From the NCBI GenBank assembly GCA_046541715.1, contig JBKHCS010000003.1:13795-77794 (forward strand): 64,000 bases of DNA, written 5' to 3'. Source of the stretch: CAYPUT01 sp046541715 (GTDB lineage: Bacteria; Spirochaetota; Spirochaetia; DSM-27196; PWMO01). The notes beneath the pieces are model-generated. The model saw only the letters and a program-made list of their open reading frames with translations, was not told the origin of the DNA and did not search any database. The stretch's first letter is position 1. The number at the start of each line of letters is the position of its first letter. The translations under genes were made by a program, and so were the position numbers. This document shows positions 43,709 through 53,146 of this stretch, in pieces.

Positions 43709-46700
43709 TGCCGGCACGACGAGACATTTCCAAGATCATGGTTTTGGGTTCCGGTCCCATCGTTATCGGGCAGGCGTGTGAGTTCGACTACTCCGGGAAC
43801 CAGGCGGTTCGGGCCCTCAAGGAAGAGGGGTACCAGGTAGTCCTCGTCAACCCGAACCCCGCGAGCTTTATGACGACCCCGGGGCTGGCCGATTCGGTCT
43901 ACGTCGACCCCCTCGAGCCGGAGTTCCTCGAGGCGATTATCCGCCGGGAGGCCCCGGAGGCCCTCTTGCCGACCATGGGGGGACAGACGGCGCTCAACGT
44001 CGCCCGGAGCCTCCACCACCAGGGGATTCTGAGCCGCTACGGCGTGGAGCTTATCGGCGCCGGAATCGACGCGATAGAAGCCGCAGAAGACCGGCTCCGG
44101 TTTAAGGAGATCTGCCGGTCCATCGGTCTCGACGTGGCTCGTTCGGCCCTCGTCGGCCACGTTTCCGAAGCCCGGGATTTCTTGACCCAGACGAGGCTTC
44201 CGCTGATTATCCGCCCGAGCTACACCCTCGGCGGAAAGGGCGGAAGCATAGCCTACACCGAGGAAGAGCTCGAGGGGCTCGTCTCCCGTGCCCTCGACGA
44301 AAGCCCGATCCATACCGCGCTTCTCGAGGAGTCGCTTCTCGGGTGGCAGGAGTTCGAGCTCGAGGTAATGCGGGATAGCCAGGACAACGCGGTCGTCGTC
44401 TGCTCGATAGAGAATATCGACCCGATGGGGGTCCACACCGGGGACAGCATTACCGTGGCGCCGATCCAGACCCTCCCGGACCGGGAGTATCAAAAGATGC
44501 GGACCGATTCCCTCGAGGTGCTCCGGGCCGTCGGTGTCGACTGCGGCGGATCGAACGTCCAGTTCGCCCTGGACCCGGAGTCCAGACGGCAGGTGGTCAT
44601 CGAGATGAACCCCCGGGTCTCCCGGTCGAGCGCCTTAGCGAGCAAGGCAACCGGCTTCCCGATCGCTCGATGCGCAGCCAGGCTCGCCGTGGGCTTCTCT
44701 CTCGACGAGGTTATCAACGACATTACCGGGAAAACCGTCTCCTGCTTCGAGCCCGCCCTGGACTATTGCGCCGTCAAGGTGCCCCGTTTCGAGACGGACA
44801 AGTTTCAAGAGCGGCACGGAACTCTCGGTACTCAGATGAAGTCCGTCGGAGAATCGCTGGCGATCGGCCGCTCCTTTCTCGAAGCGTTGAACAAGGCCAT
44901 TCGGGCCGGAGAGTTCGGTTTCGAGGGTCTCGAGCCCCTGGACCTGGTCTCCACGGCGGTCGACGCCATCATCGACTCCCTCCATCCCCGGCGGATCTTC
45001 GCCGTCTATACCGAGCTCCTCGAGAAAGGGACGGCCGCGATCGAAGATCTGGCGGCCCGGACCGGCTACCATCCCTGGGTACTCGAACAGATGGCCCGAC
45101 AAGCGGAGGTAGAGCGAACCCTCAAGGCCGAGGGAAACGCCGAAGGAAACCGGTTGGCCGGGGCTTTGGGAGGGGCTGCCGGTACCGAGAACCCGGATCT
45201 GCTTATGGAAGCAAAGCGTCTCGGGTACAGTGACCTTCGGCTCGCGTCCCTCTTCGGTATCGACGTCCGAGAGATAGAACAGATGCGGAAGGAGCGGGGA
45301 ATCCGCCGGGCGTATCATATCGTCGACACCTGTGCCGGGGAGTTCGAAGCCGAGACGCCCTATTTCTATTCGACCTTCGGGGAAATCGACGAGTTCGGAG
45401 GTCTCGGAGGCGAGTCAGTTGTTATCGTAGGTTCCGGTCCAAACCGGATCGGACAGGGGCTCGAGTTCGACACCTGCTGTACGATGGCCTCCTTGTCCTT
45501 CCGGGACCGTGGAAGGCCGAGCATCATGGTCAACTCGAATCCCGAGACGGTTTCCACCGACTTCAACGTCTCCCGGCGTCTCTACCTCGAGCCGGTTACC
45601 TTCGAAGAGGTCCAGGAGGTTCTCGAGAAGGAGGGTACCAAGAAGGTCGTGGTGCAACTCGGGGGGCAGACCGCCTTGAACATGGCCAAACGGCTGGAGG
45701 AGCAGGGAGCGGAGATTCTCGGAACGCCCCTGGACGCAATTCTCGGAGCCGAGGACCGCTCCCTCTTTACCGATATGGTGGCAACCCTAAGTCTCAGGCA
45801 GCCGGCGAACCGGGCGGCCCGGTCGGTGGAGGAAGCGATCCGGTCGGTGGAAGAGATCGGATTTCCGGTGCTCCTGCGCCCCTCCTTTGTCCTCGGAGGG
45901 CGCAGTATGGCCGTCGTCTACACCCGGGACGAGCTGACCGCCTTTCTGAACCGGGGGATTCTCGTTACCCCCGAGAGCCCGGTCCTGGTGGATCAGTTTC
46001 TCGAGGACGCCTTCGAGTACGATGTCGACGCCCTCTGTGACGGCGAGAACGTCTACATCGCCGGGATTCTGCAACACATCGAGGCCGCCGGGGTCCACTC
46101 CGGGGACTCCGCCGCGGTGTTCCCTCCGTACAAGGGAGACACCGAGGCGCTCATGCGGATTCGCGAGGCTACCGCGACCATCGCTCGACGTCTGGGCATT
46201 AAGGGTTTTATCAATCTGCAATTCGCGGTCAAAGGGTCCGACGTCTACGTCCTGGAGGTGAATCCCCGGGCATCGAGGACCGTACCCTTTCTCGCCAAGT
46301 CCTCCGGGGTCGACCTGGTCAACCTGGCGGTTGGAATCTGGTCCGGAGAGTCCCTCGCAGACCAAGGGGTTATGACCGAGGAGGCCCCGGGACTTCCGGG
46401 CGTCTCCGAGGGACGCTGCATCTTCGGCTGGGCCGTCAAGGAAGCGGTCTTCTCCTTCGACCGTTTTGCCGCCGTGGACCCGATTCTCGGACCGGAAATG
46501 CGGTCCACCGGAGAGTCGATCGGTCTCGGAAAAAGCTTCGGCGAGGCATTCGCCAAGGCGACCCTCTCCGCCGGGAGCACGCTCCCCACCCGGGGAAGCG
46601 TCTTTGTCTCCGTCCACGACGCGGACAAGGAGACGATTCTTCCGGTAGTCCGGAGTCTGGCGGATATGGGGTTCCATATCGCCGCGACCCGGGGGACCGC

Positions 46701-47010
46701 CGATTTCCTCTTCCGGAACGGCATGTTCCCCGACGTCATCCTGAAGATCCACGAGGGACACCCGAATATCGTCGATCACCTCAAGGAGGGAAAGGTGTCC
46801 TTGGTCATCAACACGCCCCTCGGGCGCTACACCCAGAAGGACGACGATTACCTTCGCATCGAGGCGATAAAGGCCAAGGTACCGTACACGACCACCACGA
46901 GCGCCGCCGAAGCGGCACTCGAGGGAATCCGCTACTTCCGGAACCAGAGCGCGGATCCCCAAGTGCTCCCGGATAGCTTGCGATTCGGCCTTTCGAATCT
47001 CTTAGGCTGA
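43708..47010 (+). CDS. carB: carbamoyl-phosphate synthase large subunit
   Basis: 1100 residues, near the standard length. Two homologous ATP-grasp halves are evident, each opening with a GSGPIVIGQ/GSGPNRIGQ motif (residues ~14 and ~575) and followed by MGGQTALN/LGGQTALN. The C-terminal ~140 residues are the allosteric MGS-like domain (GFHIAATRGTADFLFRNG). It makes carbamoyl phosphate for arginine and pyrimidines. Coupled to carA by overlapping stop and start. Confidence 0.96.
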   Translation: MPARRDISKIMVLGSGPIVIGQACEFDYSGNQAVRALKEEGYQVVLVNPNPASFMTTPGLADSVYVDPLEPEFLEAIIRREAPEALLPTMGGQTALNVARSLHHQGILSRYGVELIGAGIDAIEAAEDRLRFKEICRSIGLDVARSALVGHVSEARDFLTQTRLPLIIRPSYTLGGKGGSIAYTEEELEGLVSRALDESPIHTALLEESLLGWQEFELEVMRDSQDNAVVVCSIENIDPMGVHTGDSITVAPIQTLPDREYQKMRTDSLEVLRAVGVDCGGSNVQFALDPESRRQVVIEMNPRVSRSSALASKATGFPIARCAARLAVGFSLDEVINDITGKTVSCFEPALDYCAVKVPRFETDKFQERHGTLGTQMKSVGESLAIGRSFLEALNKAIRAGEFGFEGLEPLDLVSTAVDAIIDSLHPRRIFAVYTELLEKGTAAIEDLAARTGYHPWVLEQMARQAEVERTLKAEGNAEGNRLAGALGGAAGTENPDLLMEAKRLGYSDLRLASLFGIDVREIEQMRKERGIRRAYHIVDTCAGEFEAETPYFYSTFGEIDEFGGLGGESVVIVGSGPNRIGQGLEFDTCCTMASLSFRDRGRPSIMVNSNPETVSTDFNVSRRLYLEPVTFEEVQEVLEKEGTKKVVVQLGGQTALNMAKRLEEQGAEILGTPLDAILGAEDRSLFTDMVATLSLRQPANRAARSVEEAIRSVEEIGFPVLLRPSFVLGGRSMAVVYTRDELTAFLNRGILVTPESPVLVDQFLEDAFEYDVDALCDGENVYIAGILQHIEAAGVHSGDSAAVFPPYKGDTEALMRIREATATIARRLGIKGFINLQFAVKGSDVYVLEVNPRASRTVPFLAKSSGVDLVNLAVGIWSGESLADQGVMTEEAPGLPGVSEGRCIFGWAVKEAVFSFDRFAAVDPILGPEMRSTGESIGLGKSFGEAFAKATLSAGSTLPTRGSVFVSVHDADKETILPVVRSLADMGFHIAATRGTADFLFRNGMFPDVILKIHEGHPNIVDHLKEGKVSLVINTPLGRYTQKDDDYLRIEAIKAKVPYTTTTSAAEAALEGIRYFRNQSADPQVLPDSLRFGLSNLLG

Positions 47011-47018
47011 TGCCTCCG

Positions 47019-48608
47019 TTAGGCTGATGTCTCCGTCGCCTCGGCGACGAAGTTGTTGTAGTAGTACTCCATACTATCAACCAGAGCCTCCCAGGAGGCC
47101 TCGACGATGTTCTCGTGAACGCCGACGGTGTCCCAGGATTGGGTGCCGTCACTGGAAGTAATAAAGACCCGGACCTTGGCTGCGGCGTGGGATTCGGGGT
47201 TCAGCACCCGAACCCGGTAGTCGATCAGGCTGATCGTCCGGAGAAAGGGGTAGAGCGGTTCCAGGGCGTCCCGGAGCGCGTGGTCGAGGGTCTCGACGGG
47301 ACCGATCCCCACGGCGGCTCCCATCAGCTCTTGAGCTCCCGAGGCGGTCATAAAGATCCGTCCGACGGTTTTCGACGGCGTTTGGCTGCTCTTGAAGGAC
47401 TCTAGATGATAGTTCTTTAGCTCCATCAACGGCTGATACCGCCCGAGACTCCGGCGCATCAAGAGGTCGAAAGACGCCTCAGCCGCTTCGTATTCGTAGC
47501 CTTCGTTCTCCCGAGTCTTGAGCACCTGGATGAGCTCCCCGACGATGGGGGAGGCTTTTTCGTACTCGCCGTACTTTCTGATTTTTTCGAGAATCGTCGA
47601 TTTACCCGCAAGCTCGCTCAAGAGGATCTTGCGTTTGTTTCCCACGAGAGCCGCGTCGGTGTGTTCCATGAGGTAGTCCGCCTTGGCCAAGACGTCGGCG
47701 TGCTGCCCCGCCTTGTGGCTGAACGCCGCCTCCCCGACGTAGGGTTGCCGCTTGTCGGGAATGATGTTGGCCTTCTCGGCTACGTATCGCGACAGGAGCG
47801 TTAGATGCTCGAGCTGCGCCGCCATGGCCGGCTTGAGCCCCATCTTGATCACGGCGTTCGGAACGAAGACGCAGAGGTTGGCGTTTCCCGACCGCTCTCC
47901 CCAACCGTTTATGGTGCCCTGAATATGGATTGCCCCGGCATCTACCGCCGCGAGGGAGTTGGCTACCGCGGTCCCGCAGTCGTTGTGAAAGTGGCCTCCG
48001 AGGGGGCCGAGGTCCGGCTGGGGGAGGGCGTTCATGATGGAGGTTACCTCCGCCGGCAGGGTGCCCCCGTTGGTGTCGCAGAGAACCAGAACGTCGGCCC
48101 CTGCTTCGGTTCCTCGGCGGAGCACCTGTAGGGCGTAGTCCGGGTCGTCCTTGTAGCCGTCGAAAAAATGCTCCAAGTCGAAGACGACCTCCCGGCCCTC
48201 GTCCTTGAGAAACTTTATCGAGTCGTAGACCATGTTCAGGTTCTCTTCGTAGGTCGTCTGGAGCACCTTGTCGACGTGGGCCTTCCAGGTCTTTCCGACC
48301 ACGACAACCGCCGGCGTTTCCGCCGCCAGAATGGCCCGGATATTCGGGTCGGCGTCCGCCTTGGTGTTGGGTTTCCGGGTCGACCCGAAAGCCGCCACCC
48401 GGGCGTGCTCGAAGTGCTCGTGGCGCACCCGTTCGAAGAAAGCCGCTTCTTTCTCGTTCGAGGCGGGGAATCCCCCCTCGATGTAGTCGATGCGCATTTC
48501 GTCTAGCTTGTGGGCGATCTGGAGCTTGTCCTCCAGCGTGTAGCTGATGCCTGTTCCCTGCATTCCGTCCCGAAGGGTCGTATCAAAGACGAATAGCTGT
48601 TTCTCCAC
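47019..48608 (-). CDS. cimA: (R)-citramalate synthase
   Basis: 529 residues of the CimA/LeuA family. DTTLRDGMQGTG catalytic motif at the N-terminus, HFHNDCGTAVANSLAAVDAG with the metal ligands, NLCVFVPNAVIK, and a C-terminal LeuA-type allosteric domain (VRVLNPESHAAAKVRVFITSSDG). CimA condenses acetyl-CoA and pyruvate to start a threonine-independent isoleucine route. AAGGAGAG precedes the ATG. The upstream 200 nt hold an isoleucine-responsive attenuator. It is convergent with carB, 8 nt apart. Confidence 0.93.
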   Translation of the reverse strand: MEKQLFVFDTTLRDGMQGTGISYTLEDKLQIAHKLDEMRIDYIEGGFPASNEKEAAFFERVRHEHFEHARVAAFGSTRKPNTKADADPNIRAILAAETPAVVVVGKTWKAHVDKVLQTTYEENLNMVYDSIKFLKDEGREVVFDLEHFFDGYKDDPDYALQVLRRGTEAGADVLVLCDTNGGTLPAEVTSIMNALPQPDLGPLGGHFHNDCGTAVANSLAAVDAGAIHIQGTINGWGERSGNANLCVFVPNAVIKMGLKPAMAAQLEHLTLLSRYVAEKANIIPDKRQPYVGEAAFSHKAGQHADVLAKADYLMEHTDAALVGNKRKILLSELAGKSTILEKIRKYGEYEKASPIVGELIQVLKTRENEGYEYEAAEASFDLLMRRSLGRYQPLMELKNYHLESFKSSQTPSKTVGRIFMTASGAQELMGAAVGIGPVETLDHALRDALEPLYPFLRTISLIDYRVRVLNPESHAAAKVRVFITSSDGTQSWDTVGVHENIVEASWEALVDSMEYYYNNFVAEATETSA

Positions 48609-48654
48609 CGTTCTCTCCTTTCACAGGCTTTGCCCGACCCGGTTGGGAAGGCCT

Positions 48655-48687
48655 AAAAAAAGGCCGCCCCTGCAGGAAGGACGGCCT
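48655..48687 (-). terminator. attenuator terminator before cimA
   Basis: On the minus strand, AGGCCGTCC (48687-48679) pairs with GGGGCGGCCT (48670-48661) across an 8-nt loop, then seven T (48661-48655). It ends about 45 nt before the cimA ATG and would stop transcription before the gene. Confidence 0.85.
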
Positions 48688-48746
48688 GATAGTCGCGCTA
48701 CGTTCGGCGCTAAGCCCGCTGCACTTCCTGCCTGGTGCCTCCAGGC
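48672..48746 (-). promoter_or_regulatory. alternative RNA structures of the cimA attenuator
   Basis: Minus-strand segments: a protector hairpin GCCTGG-N5-CCAGGC (48746-48730), and GCAGGAAG (48731-48724) that can pair with CTTCCTGC (48679-48672) in the terminator loop. The second pairing overlaps both the protector hairpin and the terminator, giving mutually exclusive folds as in classical ribosome-mediated attenuation. Confidence 0.6.
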
Positions 48747-48808
48747 GGAATAATGAGACCGATAATCTCGATAGCAGCAGTAAGGCATAGGGCCTTGGCT
48801 CGTTTCAC
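48710..48808 (-). CDS. isoleucine-rich leader peptide of cimA
   Basis: 32 codons, GTG start, stop TAG. The sequence includes AIEIIGLIIPPGG, that is five isoleucine codons in eight positions plus leucine. The IIPPxG ending resembles the E. coli IlvL leader (IIIPPCG). It starts 7 nt after a -10 box and lacks a Shine-Dalgarno. Isoleucine is the end product of the CimA route, so stalling at these codons under isoleucine shortage should favour the antiterminator. Too short for routine gene callers. Confidence 0.75.
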   Translation of the reverse strand: MKRAKALCLTAAIEIIGLIIPPGGTRQEVQRA

Positions 48809-48815
48809 GGGTTAG

Positions 48816-48845
48816 AGAGTAGTCAAACTTTCATGTCGGTGTCAA
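48816..48845 (-). promoter_or_regulatory. promoter of the cimA leader
   Basis: Minus strand TTGACA at 48845-48840, 18-nt spacer, TACTCT at 48821-48816. The leader-peptide GTG follows 7 nt after the -10 box. Confidence 0.55.
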
Positions 48846-48916
48846 CTGAGTCTTGACAACGCAAGACGACAAACTTGAGAGTCAAACTCTTCCCGTGGTA
48901 AGCTAAAGGAAGAAGA

Positions 48917-50623
48917 ATGGGAGATTCTGAAGTTTTTGATATCCTCGCACGACAGCTGACCCATCAAGAGCGGCGAGACATGCTCGATCGGCTCAACCTC
49001 GAGGGCCTCGACGACATTGCGCCTCCTGAGGAAGACGATCGGCCCCCGGAAACCGTCGACCCTCAAAAGGAGTTCGAGAGCTTTGGCTTCTTCCGGCGTC
49101 TAATGGTCTATCTTCAGGCCATCATCGCGGGACGTCCGAAGGAGGAGGTCGTTATCGATCTTCTCCTCAAGGAGCTCTCGAAGGAGATTCAGGCCGAGCG
49201 TCGTGACATCGTCGATTTTCGCCGGGGCCTCGCGCTGCGCCCCTTTGCCCAGGAGCTCGAAGACATCGGCGATGCGGTCGAGCGCCTGAGCCGTGCTCTT
49301 ACCGGCATCGAGTCGGTTAATCCCGGGGTGCTGTCGGCGGTCATCCTCGGGATAGCTTCCCCGGACATCTACTCCCGGTTGCTCATGGAGACCGACCCCT
49401 TCGTCGTGGCGGAAGACGAATCGGAGCTGCCCCCCTTTCAGGTCAAGAAGCGCTGCCTCCGGAATCTCGACGACGGGCTCCTCTTACTTCCCACGGAGCT
49501 GCAGGAGCGCATTTCTTCAGACGAGATGGCACTCTCGGCACTGAAACGTCTGATTCGTCTCGATCTATCCCCGGCTCTCCGGCCCTTCGCAGAAGGCGGA
49601 ACGACCGACGCGCCCCTCCATACCCTCAAGCAGTCGATTGTCGATATCGCCGAACGTTTCCACCGACGGCAATTCGTCCCTTCGGATCGGCTCCTCAAGG
49701 CTATCTACCTGATTCTGAAGCGGACCGAATCCTCGGAGGAACAGATTCCTCCGGATGACTGGGCCCGCCACGTTACGATGCTCCTGCGGCGTCTGGTGGA
49801 CCTCCGGGAAGGGATACCCTTTACCCGCCTTGCCCGGTACCTCCGGAGAGAGCTCCACTACGTCCCCCAGGGCCCCGAATCCCCGGGAGACTGGACGGCG
49901 CATCTGAAGCGATTCTGGACCGGCCGACTGGAAAAGCAGTATCAGGCCTTTGTCGCCGAGGAAAAGAAGCGCGCGATTCTGCTCGAGGCTTCCGAGTGGA
50001 TAACCACGAACAAGTTTGCCGGCTATCCCGCAGTCGATCCGGGGGATACGGGAACCCATGCCTTCTCCGTGGCGATTCTCCAGGCGGTCCTTAGAAAGCT
50101 CTTTGCGGGTGAGGAGGCCCGGGCCCTCAAAGCGCTCTTGATCGAGGGAGACTTCTACAAGGAACAGAACCGTGCCGATTTTACCGACGCCTACAACGGG
50201 ATCGCTCGCCGCCTCGAAGAGATTTCGGATCTGGAGGCCCGGGTCGCACCGGAAGGGGGCTTGACCCGGCGACTCGACGCGGTTGCCAGACAGGGAAGCT
50301 CCTTGGGTACCCGCCGGGCCCAGCGGAGGACTACCGTTCGCGCCTTCGATGCCGATGTGGAGACCATTATCCGCAGGGGCTTGGAAGACATTCGGATACT
50401 CCACGACGTTCTCGCCGGTATCCTCTACGGCGAAATCGGGGGACACTACGACACCCTCGCGAACCTCACCGACATCGCCGGCCGGGGGAACAAGGAGCTC
50501 ATGGCGAAACTGGCGGATCTCGTTACCTTCCTCAAGAAATCGCAGGAAGTTATCGGGGGGGTTTTTGACGTCGAGCGGAACGCCCTCCGGCGTCTCGAAA
50601 ACCTCGAGTCGCGTCTCGCCTAA
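48917..50623 (+). CDS. large spirochaete-type protein of unknown function
   Basis: 568 residues, mostly helical and charged, no signal peptide and no membrane segment. It opens MGDSEVFDILARQLTHQERRDMLDRLN. An internal segment FFRRLMVYLQAIIAGRPKEEVVIDLLLKEL is hydrophobic but short. No enzymatic motif found. AAGGA precedes the ATG. It is divergent from cimA and followed by the YfiH gene after 55 nt. I believe related proteins occur across spirochaetes but cannot name the family with confidence. Confidence 0.75.
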   Translation: MGDSEVFDILARQLTHQERRDMLDRLNLEGLDDIAPPEEDDRPPETVDPQKEFESFGFFRRLMVYLQAIIAGRPKEEVVIDLLLKELSKEIQAERRDIVDFRRGLALRPFAQELEDIGDAVERLSRALTGIESVNPGVLSAVILGIASPDIYSRLLMETDPFVVAEDESELPPFQVKKRCLRNLDDGLLLLPTELQERISSDEMALSALKRLIRLDLSPALRPFAEGGTTDAPLHTLKQSIVDIAERFHRRQFVPSDRLLKAIYLILKRTESSEEQIPPDDWARHVTMLLRRLVDLREGIPFTRLARYLRRELHYVPQGPESPGDWTAHLKRFWTGRLEKQYQAFVAEEKKRAILLEASEWITTNKFAGYPAVDPGDTGTHAFSVAILQAVLRKLFAGEEARALKALLIEGDFYKEQNRADFTDAYNGIARRLEEISDLEARVAPEGGLTRRLDAVARQGSSLGTRRAQRRTTVRAFDADVETIIRRGLEDIRILHDVLAGILYGEIGGHYDTLANLTDIAGRGNKELMAKLADLVTFLKKSQEVIGGVFDVERNALRRLENLESRLA

Positions 50624-50678
50624 TGCGCACGACGCGCAAGGTTGACCTGCCGGGCACCTTGGTCTACCATCTCGCCGC

Positions 50679-51380
50679 GTGAGGGACGATGCCCCAATAG
50701 CAGCCGAGGTACTCGATTTTCCCGTCCCCTTCTTTCTTTCGAACCGGAGCGCCGGGGATATGGGACCGACGAGTCGGCCGAACCACCCGGAGCGAGAAGC
50801 TCTCTTGGTCACTTTGGGTATTCGACCGGAACGGCTCAGGATGGTCCGGCAGATCCATTCGCGGATCGTCCGGCGGGCGGGTCCCTCGGTTCCGGTGGGA
50901 GACGGGCTGATGACCGACGACCCGCGTGATGTCCTCGGGATTACCGTCGCGGATTGCATGCCGATCTGCCTCTACGACCGCCGCCGGGGCGTCTTGGCGC
51001 TCCTTCACTCCGGGTGGCGAGGGACCGGAATCGTCCGAAACGCCCTCGCCGCGATGAGCGGTGTCTACGGCTCGAAGCCGCAGGACGTCGTCGCCGCTCT
51101 CGGCCCCTCGATCGGTCCCTGCTGCTACCGGGTCGACGAGGCCCGGGGAGAGCTCTTTTCCCGGCGCTTCGGGGAGGCGTCGGTGGTCCGCCGGGGCGAC
51201 GGTCCTTGCCTCGATCTGCCGGCGGCGAATCGGGGTCTTTTGGAACGGGCGGGGGTGCCGGAGATACGGAACCTCCACCGGTGCACCGTTTGTGACCCGT
51301 CCCTCGGTTCCTTCCGTCGTGAAGGGCCCGAAAGCTTTACCCGAATGCTGGCCCTGGCCACCCTGGGACCACGGAGATGA
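50679..51380 (+). CDS. YfiH/PgeF-family purine nucleoside phosphorylase-like protein
   Basis: 233 residues, GTG start. The laccase-domain (COG1496) motifs are present: QIHSRIVR, TVADCMPICLYD, LLHSGWRGT with the histidine ligand, and SIGPCCYRVDE. Once called polyphenol oxidase; members of this family are now known as multifunctional purine nucleoside enzymes or peptidoglycan editing factors. Exact activity here is inferred. Confidence 0.85.
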   Translation: MRDDAPIAAEVLDFPVPFFLSNRSAGDMGPTSRPNHPEREALLVTLGIRPERLRMVRQIHSRIVRRAGPSVPVGDGLMTDDPRDVLGITVADCMPICLYDRRRGVLALLHSGWRGTGIVRNALAAMSGVYGSKPQDVVAALGPSIGPCCYRVDEARGELFSRRFGEASVVRRGDGPCLDLPAANRGLLERAGVPEIRNLHRCTVCDPSLGSFRREGPESFTRMLALATLGPRR

Positions 51381-51384
51381 TCGA

Positions 51385-53130
51385 ATGCGACGAGATAGAG
51401 AGTACTGGAAGAATGCCATCGCCGGGGCGATCGCCGAGGTTGCAAAGGCCCGGGGAGCGGAACTCCCCCAAGACTACCGGGAATTGGTGTCTCTGGAAAT
51501 TCCGCCCCGGCCGGAACTCGGGGATCTCGCAGTTCCGATGTTTCCCTTTGCAAAGCTGCTCCGGGACGCACCGCCGAGAATCGCCGCAGCTGTTGTCGAT
51601 GCGGTCGGCGACGACCCCCGGGGCACCCTCGAGGTCGCCGGGCCCTACGTAAACCTGCGCCTCTTTCGGCCGGCGTACGCCTCGGTGGTCCTTACCGCCC
51701 TCTTCGACGGGCACGCCCTCAAGACGGATTCCCGGGCCGGTCGCCGGATAATGGTCGAGTTTTCGGCGCCGAATACCAACAAGCCGCTCCATCTGGGTCA
51801 CTTGCGGAATGACGCCCTCGGTGAGAGCATTTCCCGGATCCTCGACGCCGCCGGGGCCGAGGTGCGCAAAGTAAACCTTATCAACGACCGGGGCATCCAC
51901 ATCTGCAAGTCGATGCTCGCCTACGAGAGATTCTCCGGCGGTGCGACCCCCGAGTCCACGGGTACCAAGCCGGACCACTTCGTCGGGGACTACTACGTCA
52001 AGTTCAACCAGTGGGCCAAGGAGAACCCCGAGGCCGAAGAGCAGGCCCGGGAGCTCTTACAGCGGTGGGAAGAGGGCGACAAAGAGGTTGTCGCTCTCTG
52101 GAGAACCATGAACGGCTGGACCATGGAGGGGATTCTCGCGACCTACGAACGCACCGGGATCTCCTTCGACAAGATCTACTACGAGAGCGATCTCTACCAG
52201 GCGGGACGAACCGAGGTGTTACGGGGTCTCGACGAGGGGGTCTTCTACAAGGATGACAAAGGGACCATCTGGGTGGATCTGGAGGATATCGGCCTCGACA
52301 AGAAGGTTCTCCTCCGGGGGGACGGAACCTCCCTCTATCTGACGCAGGACATCGGTACCGCGATGACCCGCTACCGGGAGTGGCCCTTCGACCAGTTGGT
52401 CTACGTTGTCGGCTCGGAACAGCGCTACCATTTTACCGTCCTCTTCAGCGTTCTAAGTCGCCTCGGGATGGAATGGGCCGACTCGCTCTATCACCTCGCC
52501 TACGGCATGGTCAATCTCCCGGAAGGTAAGATGAAGTCCCGGGAAGGGACGGTCGTCGATGCCGACGACCTGCTGGACCGTTTACGGGACCTTGCTTTGG
52601 AGGAGATCCGCGAGAAGGAGAGGGAATCGCTCATCGAGAATCCCGAGACGACCGCCGAGGCCATCGCCCTCGGGGCCCTGCATTACTACGTCCTCCAGAC
52701 CAGCCCCGGGAAGGACATGATCTTCGACCCGAAGGAATCCCTCTCCTTTACCGGGAACACCGGTCCCTACCTGCAGTACACCGGGGCTCGGATTTCGAGC
52801 ATGATGCGCAAGTACGGCGAAGAGGTTCCCGCAGTGGACGATATCGACCCCGAGGTTCTGAGGGAGGACGACGAGTGGGAGCTCGTCAAATTGATTGGTG
52901 ACTTTCCGGATATGCTCGATCAGGCCGCGGAAGGGTTGAACCCATCGGTGCTGGTGGGCTACCTCTACGAGGTCGGGAGGGTCTTCTCGAAATACTACCA
53001 CGACCATCCGATTGTCACCCAGGAGGACCGCACCTTGAGGGCCGCCCGGGTCGTCCTCGCCGAAGCCGTTCGTCGAACCCTCCGCCGGGGTCTCGAGCTC
53101 TCGGTGATCCCCTTCCTGGAGATTATGTAG
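51385..53130 (+). CDS. argS: arginyl-tRNA synthetase
   Basis: 581 residues from ATG 51385, 4 nt after the YfiH stop; the frame is open further upstream but that part is inside the YfiH gene. Class I motif PNTNKPLHLGHLRND (HIGH type), KMKSREGTVVDADDLLD (the usual ArgRS form of KMSKS), and the C-terminal anticodon domain with the family ending (RRGLELSVIPFLEIM). The N-terminal Add-1 domain covers roughly residues 1-110. Confidence 0.95.
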   Translation: MRRDREYWKNAIAGAIAEVAKARGAELPQDYRELVSLEIPPRPELGDLAVPMFPFAKLLRDAPPRIAAAVVDAVGDDPRGTLEVAGPYVNLRLFRPAYASVVLTALFDGHALKTDSRAGRRIMVEFSAPNTNKPLHLGHLRNDALGESISRILDAAGAEVRKVNLINDRGIHICKSMLAYERFSGGATPESTGTKPDHFVGDYYVKFNQWAKENPEAEEQARELLQRWEEGDKEVVALWRTMNGWTMEGILATYERTGISFDKIYYESDLYQAGRTEVLRGLDEGVFYKDDKGTIWVDLEDIGLDKKVLLRGDGTSLYLTQDIGTAMTRYREWPFDQLVYVVGSEQRYHFTVLFSVLSRLGMEWADSLYHLAYGMVNLPEGKMKSREGTVVDADDLLDRLRDLALEEIREKERESLIENPETTAEAIALGALHYYVLQTSPGKDMIFDPKESLSFTGNTGPYLQYTGARISSMMRKYGEEVPAVDDIDPEVLREDDEWELVKLIGDFPDMLDQAAEGLNPSVLVGYLYEVGRVFSKYYHDHPIVTQEDRTLRAARVVLAEAVRRTLRRGLELSVIPFLEIM

Positions 53131-53146
53131 CGCAGCCGGCGGATGC

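Noticed and set aside
45787..46962. 391-residue minus-strand open frame within carB
   Set aside because: Antisense of the second ATP-grasp half of CarB, with no independent start signal or motif.
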